The notes: generated by a model from the letters alone, not told the origin. DNA of 64,000 nucleotides from Sphingomonas sp. Leaf20 (GCF_001421535.1 NZ_LMKN01000009.1:420029-484028), one strand, 5' to 3'; numbered from the stretch's first letter, positions 37,382 to 46,653 are shown. Numbers and translations are program-made.

Positions 37382-38965
37382 ATGCCCGCCCCCGATCTGC
37401 ATGACATCGACGATCTGCGCGAAAGTGAAGATGGCCGGGATCTGACGCTGCGCTGGTCGGGCCAGATCTCGCTCACCCGGCGGATATTGGCGGTCAACAT
37501 CTTTGCGCTGCTGCTGTTGGCCGGCGGGTTCTTCTACCTTGATTCCTATCGCAGCCGGATCCTCGACAGCCGCGTGGCGCAAGCCGGTCGCGAGGCACGA
37601 CTGATCGGCGAGGCGCTCGCCGCGGTCGCGCCCGCCTTGCGTGACCCGCTGATCGTCCGGCTCGGCAATGATACCGGCTCGCGCATCCGACTCTACGACG
37701 CTGCCGGAAAGCCGATCGTGGACAGCCGCTTGCTCGGACTGCGCAATTTCGTGCTCCAGGATCCCGACAAGGAGGATTGGGGTCAGGACGTCGCGCGTTT
37801 TCTCGACGCGGTGATCGATATCGTCGTGATGGCACCGCGAGCGCCGCTCTACCGAGAACGTGGCGCCGGCCAATCCTGGCCCGACGTCGATCGAGCACGC
37901 CAGCACCAGCGCATTTCGGCGACCGTGTGGCGTGCGCCGGACCGTACCCCCGTCATCACGGCATCCGCACCGCTGCCTCGCGGCGGCGTCGTCATGACGA
38001 CGGTGAACGCCCGGGACATCACGCGGACCGTCCGGATCGAGCGCTTCCGCCTGAGCATGGTTCTGCTGCTCGTCTCGATCGTCTCGGTGCTGCTGTCGTT
38101 GTTCCTGGCACGGACGATCGTCCGGCCCTTGCGGCGGCTGGCGCGCGCCGCGGTGCGGGTCAGGCTGGGGCGAGCGCGCGAAGTCGTCGTGCCGCGACTC
38201 CCCTCTCGGCGCGACGAGCTCGGCATGCTGGCGCGCGCGCTGTCCGACATGAGCCTCGCGCTCCGGGCAAGGATCGATGCGACCGAGGCGTTTGCCGCTG
38301 ACGTCACGCACGAGATGAAGAACCCGCTCGCTTCGCTGCGGTCTGCCGTCGAGGGACTCTCGCGCGTGCGCGACCCGGCGTTGCAGGAACAGCTGATGGC
38401 GATCGTCCGCGATGACGTCCACCGGCTCGACCGGCTGATCTCGGACATCTCGGACGCCTCGCGTCTGGACGCGCAACTGAGCCGGGCAAAGTTCGAGCCG
38501 GTCGACATGGCGACGCTGATCGATGGCCTGCTCGCACAGCGCACCGCACGGGGCGTCGAGCGGGATATCCGCATCCGTTTCGACCGCGGCACGGACGGCC
38601 CGTTTGTCATCCTCGGCGAGGGCGCGCGGCTCGAACGCGTCATCGAGAACGTGATCGACAATGCCGTGTCCTTCTCACCCGATGGCGGGCTGATCACCGT
38701 GTCGACGGTTCGGGGGGCGCAGCATCTCGTGATCCGGATCGAGGACGAGGGACCGGGCGTACCGGAGGACGCGCGGGACGCGATCTTCCGTCGCTTTCAT
38801 TCCGTCCGCCCCGAATCGGAGACCTTCGGCCGACATTCGGGACTGGGTCTGGCCATCGCCCGGACGATCGTCGAAGGCCATCAGGGCGCGATTACCGTCG
38901 AATCGCGGGAAGATCGCCTTGGTGGCGCACGCTTCGTCATCCGCATTCCGCTGAATGATAGTTGA
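37382..38965 (+). CDS. chvG: ChvG-type sensor histidine kinase
   Basis: A 527-residue inner-membrane kinase: cytosolic N-terminus, helix 1 (about 34-54, AVNIFALLLLAGGFFYL), periplasmic sensor (about 55-220), helix 2 (LSMVLLLVSIVSVLLSLFLA), HAMP, HisKA with phospho-acceptor His in DVTHEMKNPLASLRSAVE, and HATPase with NVIDNAVSFSP, DEGPGVPEDARD and GLGLAIARTIVEG. ChvG (ExoS) senses acid or envelope stress, with the periplasmic inhibitor ExoR in rhizobia; no exoR is in this window. One base separates it from chvI and 12 from hprK. Confidence 0.94.
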   Translation: MPAPDLHDIDDLRESEDGRDLTLRWSGQISLTRRILAVNIFALLLLAGGFFYLDSYRSRILDSRVAQAGREARLIGEALAAVAPALRDPLIVRLGNDTGSRIRLYDAAGKPIVDSRLLGLRNFVLQDPDKEDWGQDVARFLDAVIDIVVMAPRAPLYRERGAGQSWPDVDRARQHQRISATVWRAPDRTPVITASAPLPRGGVVMTTVNARDITRTVRIERFRLSMVLLLVSIVSVLLSLFLARTIVRPLRRLARAAVRVRLGRAREVVVPRLPSRRDELGMLARALSDMSLALRARIDATEAFAADVTHEMKNPLASLRSAVEGLSRVRDPALQEQLMAIVRDDVHRLDRLISDISDASRLDAQLSRAKFEPVDMATLIDGLLAQRTARGVERDIRIRFDRGTDGPFVILGEGARLERVIENVIDNAVSFSPDGGLITVSTVRGAQHLVIRIEDEGPGVPEDARDAIFRRFHSVRPESETFGRHSGLGLAIARTIVEGHQGAITVESREDRLGGARFVIRIPLNDS

Positions 38966-38977
38966 GGAGCCTGCGCG

Positions 38978-39409
38978 ATGGTCGAACTGTCATCGGATCG
39001 GCTGCATGCGACGGCGGTCGCGATCGGCGGCGTTGCCGTGCTGATCGAGGGGCCGTCGGGGTCGGGCAAGTCCGATCTGGCGCTGCGGCTGATCGACCGT
39101 GGCGCGGTGCTCATTAGCGACGACCAGACGCTGCTCATCCGCGCCGGTTCGCGGTTGCTGGCACGCCCGCCGCAGACGATCGCTGGCAAGCTGGAGATCC
39201 GCGGCGTCGGCATCCTGTCTTTGCCGCATGTCGCCGACATACCCGTTGCGATGCTCGTCAGGTTGCAGGACCAGGTTCAGCGCATGCCCGATCGGAGAAT
39301 CCGACGGATCGCCGGGATCGACGTACCCGAAGTGGCGATCGAGCCGTTCCATAGCTCTGCACCGATCAAGATCGAATTCGCCCTGCGCAACGGAGTTGCA
39401 CTCGCTTGA
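38978..39409 (+). CDS. hprK: HPr kinase/phosphorylase, short alphaproteobacterial form
   Basis: A 143-residue protein equal to the C-terminal catalytic domain of Gram-positive HprK; the N-terminal half of the roughly 310-residue enzyme is absent, as usual in alphaproteobacteria. The P-loop is GPSGSGKS (residues 25-32), with RGAVLISDDQTLL following, and the signature continues IRGVGILSLPHVADIP. It phosphorylates a Ser of HPr, encoded 1.3 kb downstream. The GAGG before the ATG is a weak ribosome site. Its stop overlaps rapZ (TTGA). Confidence 0.92.
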   Translation: MVELSSDRLHATAVAIGGVAVLIEGPSGSGKSDLALRLIDRGAVLISDDQTLLIRAGSRLLARPPQTIAGKLEIRGVGILSLPHVADIPVAMLVRLQDQVQRMPDRRIRRIAGIDVPEVAIEPFHSSAPIKIEFALRNGVALA

Positions 39410-40326
39410 CGACTCACCACAAACCTATCCTGCTTCTGACCGGCATGTCCGGCGCGGGAAAGTCCACCGTGCTGAAGACGCTGGAGGACCTTGGCTGGGA
39501 AATCGTCGACAATCTGCCGTTGCTGTTGCTCGATCGATTGCTCGATACCCCGCCCCCGCACAACGCGCTCGACGACGGCAAGCAGCCTCTCGCGATCGGC
39601 ATCGGCGCCCGCACGCGCGACTTCGATTCGCAGCGGATCATCAGTCGCATCCGCGATCTGCGTGACGAACATGGGCTGGAGATCAGCACGCTGTTTCTCG
39701 ATTGTGCGAGCACCGAACTCGAGCGACGCTATTCCGAGACGCGGCGTCGCCATCCGCTTGCGCTGGATCGCCCCGCCGGTGACGGCATCGCGCGCGAACG
39801 CGAACTGCTGCGACCATTGCGCGACTGGGCAAACCGGCTGATCGACACGACGACACTGTCCGCCAACGAACTTGCACAACAGATTCGCGCGGAATTTGCG
39901 CGCGGTGAACGCGGTACGCCGACGCTGTCGATCCAGTCGTTCGGGTTCTCGCGGGGCCTGCCGCGCAACGCGGACATGGTGTTCGACATGCGTTTTCTGC
40001 GCAATCCGCATTGGGTCCACAGCCTGCGTCCGGGCACCGGACTGGACGGTAACGTCGCCGCCTATATCGCAACTGACCCCGCCTATGAGGCCGCCCTCTC
40101 GCGGATCGAGGACCTGCTGCTCCTGTTGCTCCCGCGCTACAAGGCGGAGGGCAAATCCTATGTCAGCGTCGCGATCGGATGTACCGGAGGGAGACATCGC
40201 TCGGTTCATGTCGCCGAACGGATCGCCGGACGGTTGCGCGTCGAGGGTTTTTCGCCCACGGTCATCCATCGCGACCTGGGGGCCGCGCCGCAGGACTCGC
40301 TCGAGGGACTACCGGTCGGCACATGA
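39406..40326 (+). CDS. rapZ: RapZ-family nucleotide-binding protein
   Basis: A 306-residue protein (COG1660): P-loop GMSGAGKS (13-20), LEDLGWEIVDNLPL, and a C-terminal domain with VAIGCTGGRHRSVHVAERI, the part that in E. coli binds small RNAs and RNase E and senses glucosamine-6-phosphate. Whether it guides RNA decay in sphingomonads is unknown. The start is TTG at 39406, overlapping the hprK stop (TTGA); the next in-frame ATG (Met14) falls inside the P-loop and cannot be the start. The position among PTS genes is conserved in alphaproteobacteria. Confidence 0.93.
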   Translation: MTTHHKPILLLTGMSGAGKSTVLKTLEDLGWEIVDNLPLLLLDRLLDTPPPHNALDDGKQPLAIGIGARTRDFDSQRIISRIRDLRDEHGLEISTLFLDCASTELERRYSETRRRHPLALDRPAGDGIARERELLRPLRDWANRLIDTTTLSANELAQQIRAEFARGERGTPTLSIQSFGFSRGLPRNADMVFDMRFLRNPHWVHSLRPGTGLDGNVAAYIATDPAYEAALSRIEDLLLLLLPRYKAEGKSYVSVAIGCTGGRHRSVHVAERIAGRLRVEGFSPTVIHRDLGAAPQDSLEGLPVGT

Positions 40327-40342
40327 GTATGAAGCGTCTGAT

Positions 40343-40750
40343 ATGATCGGCCTAGTTTTGGTGACCCATGGGCGGCTCGCCGAGGAATTCGTCACCGCGA
40401 TGATTCACGTCGTCGGTCCACAGGAACGTGTCGCGACAATCGCGATCGGGCCTGACGATGATATGGAGGAACGCCGCGCGGATATCGCCGCGGCGATCGC
40501 CGACGTCGATACGGGCCGCGGCGTCATCGTGCTGACCGACCTGTTCGGCGGCACGCCGTCCAATCTGGCAATCTCGCTGATGGAACGCGGCCGCGTCGAG
40601 GTAATCGCCGGGATGAACCTGCCGATGCTGATCCGGCTCGGGTCGGCGCGCAAGGCGATGACCGTGGTCGCCGCGGTCGCGGCCGCGCGCGAGGCGGGTC
40701 GCAAATATATCTCGGTTGCGTCCGAGGTTCTCGGCGAGGCCGCGGCGTGA
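40343..40750 (+). CDS. PTS EIIA component, mannose family (ManX-like)
   Basis: A 135-residue EIIA-Man domain: MIGLVLVTHGRLAEEFVTAM with phospho-acceptor His9, and TDLFGGTPSNLAISLM, the second family signature. No IIB, IIC or IID domain is fused or nearby, so it probably works as a regulatory phosphate acceptor rather than in sugar transport. It starts 16 bp after rapZ and overlaps HPr (GTGA). Confidence 0.94.
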   Translation: MIGLVLVTHGRLAEEFVTAMIHVVGPQERVATIAIGPDDDMEERRADIAAAIADVDTGRGVIVLTDLFGGTPSNLAISLMERGRVEVIAGMNLPMLIRLGSARKAMTVVAAVAAAREAGRKYISVASEVLGEAAA

Positions 40751-41019
40751 GCGTCGCACGGACCGTCCTGATCACCAACCGCCGTGGCCTGCACGCCCGC
40801 GCCAGCGCGAAGTTCGTCACGCTCGCGTCGTCGCAGAGTTGCGACGTCCAGGTCGAGAAGGACGGATCGGGCAGCGTTACGGGCACGTCTATCATGGGGC
40901 TGATGATGCTCGGTGCCGCGATGGGCGACTCGATCACGATATCGGCGAACGGAGACGGCGCCGACGAAGCCGTCACCCGTCTCGCCGAACTGGTCGAGGC
41001 AAAGTTCGGCGAGGACTGA
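40747..41019 (+). CDS. ptsH: HPr phosphocarrier protein
   Basis: A 90-residue HPr. The EI-dependent site is His16 in NRRGLHARASAKFV and the HprK-dependent site is Ser48 in GTSIMGLMMLGAA, so both regulatory phosphorylations are possible. The start is a GTG overlapping the EIIA stop (GTGA). Enzyme I is not in the window: after 108 bp an RNA methyltransferase follows. The protein closes the pckA/chvI/chvG/hprK/rapZ/EIIA/HPr locus. Confidence 0.95.
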   Translation: MSVARTVLITNRRGLHARASAKFVTLASSQSCDVQVEKDGSGSVTGTSIMGLMMLGAAMGDSITISANGDGADEAVTRLAELVEAKFGED

Positions 41020-41127
41020 TCCGCGGCGAACCAGCCCGCTGCACGGCTTGCCGGAGCGCGTGCGTACGGGCATGAGCGGCGCGTGCTCATCGACTTTTCT
41101 CACTCCCGCGCGCTGGACGCCTGACAG

Positions 41128-41925
41128 ATGCCCCGCGAAATCACCGCGTTCTCCAACCCGCTCATCAAATATGTCCGCGATCTGCGCGACAAACGGCATC
41201 GGCGGGCGGCGAAACAGTTCCTGGCCGAGGGATTGCGCATCCTGACCGAGGCGCGAGAGACGGGGCGGCTGCCCCGGACGCTGTTCTACGCCGCCGCGAG
41301 CGGGAACCATCCACTGGTCCATGCGCTGTCGATGGACGTCGAGGAGGCAGGCGGCGAGTCGATCCAGACGACGCCGGATATCCTCTCCAAACTGTCGGGC
41401 AAGGACAACCCGCAAGCGGTCGTCGGGGTATTCGACGAGTTCGATACGACGCTGGAGCAACTCGACCGGGAGTCCGCCGGGATATGGCTGGTTGCCGAGC
41501 GGTTGCGCGATCCGGGTAATCTCGGGACGATCCTGCGGACCGGCGATGCGGTCGGCGCGGGTGGGCTGATCCTGATCGGCGAGTCGGTCGATCCGTTTTC
41601 GGTCGAGGCGGTTCGCGCGAGCATGGGCGCGCTGTTCACGATTCCCGTGGTCAAGACCGAATGGGCCCCCTTCCAGTCCTGGCTCCGCAGCGGACCCGGG
41701 CAGCTGGTCGGCTTAAGCCTCGATACCGAGACCGACTACCGCGCCGCGCGATACGCCGCGCCGACGTTCCTGCTCACCGGGAACGAAGCGCAGGGCATGC
41801 CCGCCGAGATGGCGGAAGGGTGCGACACGTTGGTCAAGATTCCGATGCTGGGCAAGGCCGACAGCCTGAACGCCGCGGTTGCGACCGCCGTCATGGCGTA
41901 CGAGGTTCTTGCCCAACAGCGTTGA
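41128..41925 (+). CDS. TrmH/SpoU-family RNA 2'-O-methyltransferase
   Basis: A 265-residue protein with an N-terminal substrate-binding domain (NPLIKYVRDLRDKRHRRAA, then KQFLAEGLRILTEA) and a C-terminal SPOUT knot domain: motif 1 LVAERLRDPGNLGTILRTGD, motif 2 LLTGNEAQGMP, motif 3 IPMLGKADSLNAAVATAVMA. It methylates ribose in rRNA or tRNA; the sequence is closest in style to RlmB-like/23S enzymes but the target base cannot be named. Convergent with rmuC, 9 bp apart. Confidence 0.92.
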   Translation: MPREITAFSNPLIKYVRDLRDKRHRRAAKQFLAEGLRILTEARETGRLPRTLFYAAASGNHPLVHALSMDVEEAGGESIQTTPDILSKLSGKDNPQAVVGVFDEFDTTLEQLDRESAGIWLVAERLRDPGNLGTILRTGDAVGAGGLILIGESVDPFSVEAVRASMGALFTIPVVKTEWAPFQSWLRSGPGQLVGLSLDTETDYRAARYAAPTFLLTGNEAQGMPAEMAEGCDTLVKIPMLGKADSLNAAVATAVMAYEVLAQQR

Positions 41926-41934
41926 TATAGCGCC

Positions 41935-43377
41935 TTAACTTTCCGGCTTCTCGATCAGCGCCGGCCCCTCCCCCAACGCCAGCGCATCGACCGACGACAC
42001 GTCCTCGAGATCGCGGGCACCCGTTTCGATATTGAGGTCGCGGAACTTGCGGCCCGTGACCATCAGGCGGCCGTTGAACGAGTTGGTGAAGCCGTTGAAG
42101 TTCTTCACCGCGCTGTTCAATCCGACCCCGACCTTGCGGAGATCGTCGGCGACCTTGGCTAGACGGTCGTGCATCTCCTTGCCAAGCTCGCCGATCTTGC
42201 GCGCCTCGTTGGCGAGCTTTTCCTGACGCCAGACCGCCGCGACCGTCCGGGCGATCGCAATCAGATTGGTAGGGGTGGCGAGCAACACCCTCTTTTCAAA
42301 CGCGAAGTCCCACAGGGTCGGGTCATGCTCGAGCGCCGCCGACAGGAAATGCTCGCCGGGCACGAACATGATCACATAGTCCGGCGTGTCGGCGAACTGG
42401 CTCCAATACGCCTTGTTGCCGAGACCGTTGACGTGCGCGCGCATCGACGCGGCGTGCGCCGCCAGACCGATCAGGCGCTCGGCATCGTCGACCGCGCCGA
42501 ACGCGTCCTGATAGGCGTTGAGCGAGACCTTGGCGTCGATCACCAGTGCGCGCCCGCCGGGGACGCGGATGATCGCATCGGGGCGGAGCCGCGCACCGTC
42601 ATCGCCGACCGCAACCGAGACCTCGGTCTGGAAATCGGTGTGTTCGCTGAGCCCGCAGGTCTCGAGCACGTTCTTGAGTTGCTGCTCGCCCCAGCGGCCG
42701 CGCGACTTGGGCGCGTTGCGGAGCGAGTTGACGAGCTTGGCGGCCTCGGTCGAGACCTTTTCCTGGCCGAGCCGCATCTGCTCGATCTGCCCCTTGAGAT
42801 CGCCGAACGCATCGCGACGGTCCGCCTCGACCTTGGCGACGCCTTCCTCATAACGCTGAAGGCGGTCGCTGACCGGCTGGAGCATCGACTTGAGGTTCTG
42901 GCCCGCGCTCTCCTCCGACTGGCGGAAGCGCGCGTCGGCGCGGTCGAGAAACGTCTTCTGCGCGTCGTTGAGCAGCTTGTTGGCGACATCGCCGAACTGC
43001 GCCGCCATGACGTCCTTGGCCTCGCGCAGTTCGACCAGACGCGCCTCGAACGCCTCGCTGCGGGCATGCTCGGTGGCGAGTTCGGTCCGCGCCGCATCGC
43101 GGTCCGCGCGGATCGTCAGCAGATCGCTGCGAAGGCGATCCGCCTCCCCTGCGCGTTCGGCGCTCTGCGCGCGAAGCGTGGCGAGATCCTGCAGCGCGGC
43201 GTTGCGTTCACGCTCGACCGCATCGCGCGCGGTGCGAACGAGGTCGGCATCGGCCACCCTGGTCTGCGCGACCGCAAGGTCGCTGGCGAGCGTGGCGGCG
43301 CGACGTGCCGCGAGCAGCCAGCCGAGCAGGAGCCCGGCAGCCGCCGCGAGCACGGCGACGATCACGAGTTCGGTCAT
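41935..43377 (-). CDS. rmuC: RmuC-type DNA recombination protein
   Basis: A 480-residue protein: one N-terminal membrane helix (about 2-25, ELVIVAVLAAAAGLLLGWLL), a long Ala/Arg/Glu-rich coiled coil (about 30-170), and the C-terminal RmuC domain of PD-(D/E)XK nuclease ancestry: GRWGEQQLKNVLETCGL, DAIIRVPGGRALVIDAKVSL and FVPGEHFLSAALEHDP. RmuC limits inversions at short inverted repeats in E. coli; the biochemical activity is still unsettled. The ATG at 43377 is placed before the helix. Its ATGA overlaps the stop of a possible small upstream frame. Confidence 0.93.
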   Translation of the reverse strand: MTELVIVAVLAAAAGLLLGWLLAARRAATLASDLAVAQTRVADADLVRTARDAVERERNAALQDLATLRAQSAERAGEADRLRSDLLTIRADRDAARTELATEHARSEAFEARLVELREAKDVMAAQFGDVANKLLNDAQKTFLDRADARFRQSEESAGQNLKSMLQPVSDRLQRYEEGVAKVEADRRDAFGDLKGQIEQMRLGQEKVSTEAAKLVNSLRNAPKSRGRWGEQQLKNVLETCGLSEHTDFQTEVSVAVGDDGARLRPDAIIRVPGGRALVIDAKVSLNAYQDAFGAVDDAERLIGLAAHAASMRAHVNGLGNKAYWSQFADTPDYVIMFVPGEHFLSAALEHDPTLWDFAFEKRVLLATPTNLIAIARTVAAVWRQEKLANEARKIGELGKEMHDRLAKVADDLRKVGVGLNSAVKNFNGFTNSFNGRLMVTGRKFRDLNIETGARDLEDVSSVDALALGEGPALIEKPES

Positions 43378-43676
43378 GAATCGATCCACAAGTTGAAGAG
43401 GCATACGCGCCGGCACCGGTGCCCGCCCTGGTCGTCATGATCGATACACGACGACGCAGCAGTGACGGTCTGGCCTGGCATGCCGAGAACATAGGTCGAA
43501 CACGCCGTGCAGGACAGCAGTATTTTTACGCGGCCTGTCCCGCGCTCTAGCAGCGCGTTTCCGCATTCGTGGCGAAAAGACGTGGCGTGGCCATGCCCCG
43601 CATGGCCAACGCTGGCGGTGCTGCGATGGACCGCGCCCGGCCTCGGCCGGGGCGGCGAGCAATCATTCAGAATCAC
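43374..43676 (-). CDS. Possible small Cys-rich ORF coupled to rmuC
   Basis: A 100-codon frame from a GTG at 43676 whose TGA overlaps the rmuC ATG as ATGA, the junction type common here. It contains several Cys, including HECGNALL and LSCTAC, which could form a zinc-ribbon-like pair. Against it: no recognisable family, no clear ribosome-binding site, and a third-codon-position composition less GC-biased than neighbouring genes. It may be an unexpressed or decayed frame. Confidence 0.2.
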   Translation of the reverse strand: MILNDCSPPRPRPGAVHRSTASVGHAGHGHATSFRHECGNALLERGTGRVKILLSCTACSTYVLGMPGQTVTAASSCIDHDDQGGHRCRRVCLFNLWIDS

Positions 43677-43733
43677 GCCTAAGTGCGACGCAGGGCGCGT
43701 CGGGCGCCCGCCAACCGCATCACCGCAAGCAGG
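43378..43733. other. 356-bp gap between rmuC and def
   Basis: The only stretch above 300 bp without a confident gene. It must hold the rmuC promoter and the def 3' end. I see a hairpin-capable GGCCATG-CCCCG-CATGGCC near 43589-43607, a short T-tract (TATTTTTAC) near 43521, and the weak Cys-rich frame listed separately. No tRNA or known RNA motif was recognised. Confidence 0.5.
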
Positions 43734-44258
43734 TCAGCCGAGCTTGCGCGCCTTTGCCAGCTTCTTGAGGACCATGTCGCGCTTGAGACGGCTGATATGG
43801 TCGATGAAGAGGACGCCGTCGAGATGGTCGATCTCGTGCTGCATGCAGGTCGAGAGCAGGCCGTCGAGATCCTCCTCATGCGCCGCACCGGTCTCGTCGA
43901 GCCACTTGACGCGGCACCGCGCCGGCCGCGCGACCTCGGCATATTGATCCGGGATCGAGAGGCAGCCCTCGTTGTACGTCGATACTTCGTCGCTGACCGA
44001 CAGGATCTCGGCGTTGATATACGCCTTGGGATTCTTGATCGGCTTTTCGTCTTCGCCCTGCTCATCCTGCAGGTCGATGACGAGGACACGCTTCTGGACG
44101 CCGACCTGCGTCGCGGCGAGGCCGATGCCGTTGAAGTCGTACATCGTCTCGATCATGTCGGCGACGAGCGTGCGGATCGAATCGTCGACCGTCTCCACTG
44201 GCTCGGCGACGAGACGCAGGCGGGGATCGGGGACTTCGAGAACGGTCATGACGGTCAT
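43734..44258 (-). CDS. def: Peptide deformylase
   Basis: A 174-residue metalloenzyme removing the formyl group from nascent N-terminal Met. All three motifs are intact: GIGLAATQVG (44-53), EGCLSIPDQ (97-105) with metal ligand Cys99, and QHEIDHLDG (140-148) with His141, catalytic Glu142 and His145. An internal ATG at 44249 is an alternative start. It lies 31 bp behind recR, and fmt, whose formyl group it removes later, diverges just upstream. Confidence 0.97.
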   Translation of the reverse strand: MTVMTVLEVPDPRLRLVAEPVETVDDSIRTLVADMIETMYDFNGIGLAATQVGVQKRVLVIDLQDEQGEDEKPIKNPKAYINAEILSVSDEVSTYNEGCLSIPDQYAEVARPARCRVKWLDETGAAHEEDLDGLLSTCMQHEIDHLDGVLFIDHISRLKRDMVLKKLAKARKLG

Positions 44259-44289
44259 ACCGCGCAGCTAGGTTTTGCGCCGGGTGCCG

Positions 44290-44886
44290 TCAAGCCATCG
44301 GACGTCGCGCACGAAGCGCCTGCGCCAGCGTGCCCTCGTCGAGATAGTCGAGTTCGCCCCCCACCGGGAGCCCGTGGGCGAGCTGCGTGACGCGGATCGG
44401 AAAGCGCTCGATCCGCTCGGCGATATAGTGTGCGGTCGTCTGCCCCTCGAGCGTCGCGTTCATCGCGAGCACGACCTCGTCGACGCCCCCCGCCTCGATC
44501 CGGCGGACGAGGCTGTCGATGCTGAGATCCTCCGGGCGGATGCCCTCCAGCGCGGACAGGCGCCCGCCCAGGACATGGAAGCGGCCGGGGAACAGCCGCG
44601 AACGATCGAGCGCCCAGAGGTCGGCGACCTCCTCGACGACGCACAGCGCGCGCTGGTCGCGGCGCGGGTCGGCGCATATCCCGCACGGGTTGGTCGTATC
44701 GACATTCCCGCAGACAGTGCAGTTCTGGAGCCGTTCGTCGACCGCGGTCAGCGCCTCGCGCAGGGGCCCGAGCGCGGCGTCGCGCTTCTTGAGCAGGTGC
44801 AGCACGGCGCGACGCGCGGATCGCGGGCCTAGGCCGGGAAGCCGGGCCAGCGCCTGCGTCAACGCCTCGATCTCTGGGGATGCCAT
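44290..44886 (-). CDS. recR: Recombination mediator RecR
   Basis: A 198-residue protein of the RecFOR pathway: helix-hairpin-helix ([17 protein letters not shown]), a four-Cys zinc site ([16 protein letters not shown]), and a Toprim domain starting [15 protein letters not shown] with [14 protein letters not shown]. RecR helps load RecA on SSB-coated gaps. Normal length. The ATG at 44886 lies 53 bp from the divergent fmt start. Confidence 0.97.
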   Translation of the reverse strand: MASPEIEALTQALARLPGLGPRSARRAVLHLLKKRDAALGPLREALTAVDERLQNCTVCGNVDTTNPCGICADPRRDQRALCVVEEVADLWALDRSRLFPGRFHVLGGRLSALEGIRPEDLSIDSLVRRIEAGGVDEVVLAMNATLEGQTTAHYIAERIERFPIRVTQLAHGLPVGGELDYLDEGTLAQALRARRPMA

Positions 44887-44939
44887 CGGGAACAGATAGG
44901 GGGTTGCAAGCCTCCCCGCCAGCGTGTTCGAGGGGAAGC

Positions 44940-45854
44940 ATGCGGATCATCTTCATGGGAACGCCCGAGTTCGCGCGCGACATCCTCGACGCGCTGCTGG
45001 TGGCATCGGAACACGACGTCGTCGCGGTCTACAGCCAGCCCCCCCGCGCGGGGGGGCGGCGCGGGCGCGAGCTGGTCGCCTCCGCGGTGCAGCTCCGCGC
45101 CGAGGCGGCGGGCATTCCTGTCTTCACCCCGACCAGCCTGCGGACGGCGGAGGCACAGGCCGCGTTCGCCGCGCACGATGCCGACGTCGCAGTGGTCGCA
45201 GCCTATGGCCTGATCCTGCCGCAAGTCATTCTGGACGCACCGAAACATGGGTGCCTGAACGTCCACGGGTCGCTGTTGCCGCGGTGGCGCGGCGCGGCGC
45301 CGGTGCAGCGCGCGATCCTGGCCGGCGACAGCGAGACGGGGGTCGGGATCATGCAGATGGAGGCCGGTCTCGACACCGGGCCGGTCCGGCTGGAGGCACG
45401 GACGCCGATCGTCGGGAAGACGACGGGCGACCTCACGCGCGAACTTGCCGCAATGGGCGGGCGACTGATGCTCGAGGTGCTTGGCGATCTCGACGCGCAC
45501 CCGGCGCGCGTGCAGCCCGACGCGGGCGTCACCTATGCCGCCAAGATCGACAAGTCCGAGGCGCGGATCGATTTCACGAAGCACGCGACCGAGGTCGAGC
45601 GGCTGGTCCGGGCGATGAACCCGGCACCGGGGGCGTGGTTCGAGTACAAGGGCGAGCGCGTAAAGGTGCTGGCCGCCGACGTGCTGCCCTTCACCTTCCC
45701 GGGCAGCGAGGGGATGACGGTCAATGGCGAGCTGACGATCGCATGCGGCGACGGCGCGATCCGGCCGACGATCGTCCAGCGCGCGGGGCGCGGCGTGACG
45801 TCGGCGACGGACCTGCTCCGCGGCTTCGCGATCCCCTCGGGTACGCAGCTTTGA
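44940..45854 (+). CDS. fmt: Methionyl-tRNA formyltransferase
   Basis: A 304-residue enzyme formylating initiator Met-tRNA. It begins [19 protein letters not shown]; the catalytic loop is [20 protein letters not shown] and the folate-binding part [15 protein letters not shown]; the C-terminal OB domain follows. AGGGGA precedes the ATG. The stop overlaps truA (TTGA). The fmt-def pair is here split onto opposite strands around recR. Confidence 0.97.
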   Translation: MRIIFMGTPEFARDILDALLVASEHDVVAVYSQPPRAGGRRGRELVASAVQLRAEAAGIPVFTPTSLRTAEAQAAFAAHDADVAVVAAYGLILPQVILDAPKHGCLNVHGSLLPRWRGAAPVQRAILAGDSETGVGIMQMEAGLDTGPVRLEARTPIVGKTTGDLTRELAAMGGRLMLEVLGDLDAHPARVQPDAGVTYAAKIDKSEARIDFTKHATEVERLVRAMNPAPGAWFEYKGERVKVLAADVLPFTFPGSEGMTVNGELTIACGDGAIRPTIVQRAGRGVTSATDLLRGFAIPSGTQL

Positions 45855-46609
45855 CGCGGTTCGCGCTGACGGTGGAATTCGACGGGCGGCCGTTCATGGG
45901 GTGGCAGCGGCAAAAGCACGGGCCGAGTGTCCAGGCGGCGCTCGAGGCGGCCGTGCTGAAGATGACCGGCGAGACCGCGTCGGTGCAGGCGGCGGGTCGG
46001 ACCGATGCCGGCGTGCACGGAATGGCGATGCGCGCGCATGTCGACATCGCGAAGCCGGTCGCGGCGTTCCGGCTGATGGAGGCGCTGAACGCGCTGGTGC
46101 GGCCCGCGCCGGTGTCGGTGCTGGCGTGCGAGGTCGTCGACGACGACTGGCATGCGCGGTTTTCGTGCATCGGGCGGTCGTACGAGTACCGAATCGTCAA
46201 CCGCCGCTCGCCGCTGACGTTCGAGGCGGGGCTGGCGTGGCAGGTGCCGCAGCCGCTCGATGCAGACGCGATGGCGGCGGCGGCGGCCGCGCTGGTCGGG
46301 CGGCATGATTTCACGACATTTCGCTCGGCGCATTGCCAGGCGGACAGCCCCGTGCGGACGCTCGACCGGCTCGAGGTGGTGCGCGACGGCGAGCGGCTGT
46401 TCATCCACGCGGCGGCGCGGTCGTTCCTGCATCACCAGGTGCGGTCGATGGTCGGGTGCCTCGCGCTGGTGGGCATGGGACGCTGGGCGGTCGACGATGT
46501 GGCGAAGGCGCTCGCGGCGAGGGATCGGGCGATGCTGGGGCTGAATGCACCGCCCGACGGGTTGTACTTCGTGACCGCGGTGTATCCGCCGCCGTCATCG
46601 CGGACCTGA
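45851..46609 (+). CDS. truA: tRNA pseudouridine(38-40) synthase
   Basis: A 252-residue enzyme converting U38-40 of tRNA anticodon arms to pseudouridine. It shows [20 protein letters not shown] at the start and the catalytic Asp in [12 protein letters not shown], plus [14 protein letters not shown] near the end. The start is TTG at 45851 overlapping the fmt stop (TTGA); an ATG at the right place is missing and the conserved first strand begins three residues later. Confidence 0.95.
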   Translation: MTRFALTVEFDGRPFMGWQRQKHGPSVQAALEAAVLKMTGETASVQAAGRTDAGVHGMAMRAHVDIAKPVAAFRLMEALNALVRPAPVSVLACEVVDDDWHARFSCIGRSYEYRIVNRRSPLTFEAGLAWQVPQPLDADAMAAAAAALVGRHDFTTFRSAHCQADSPVRTLDRLEVVRDGERLFIHAAARSFLHHQVRSMVGCLALVGMGRWAVDDVAKALAARDRAMLGLNAPPDGLYFVTAVYPPPSSRT

Positions 46610-46653
46610 TCCGGGACCCCAGGTCACGCAGCGCTGCGCCTGATACCCTCGCT

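Noticed and set aside
40747..41019. Complete sugar-transporting PTS operon
   Set aside because: No Enzyme I, IIB, IIC or IID gene is present; the genes fit a regulatory set instead.
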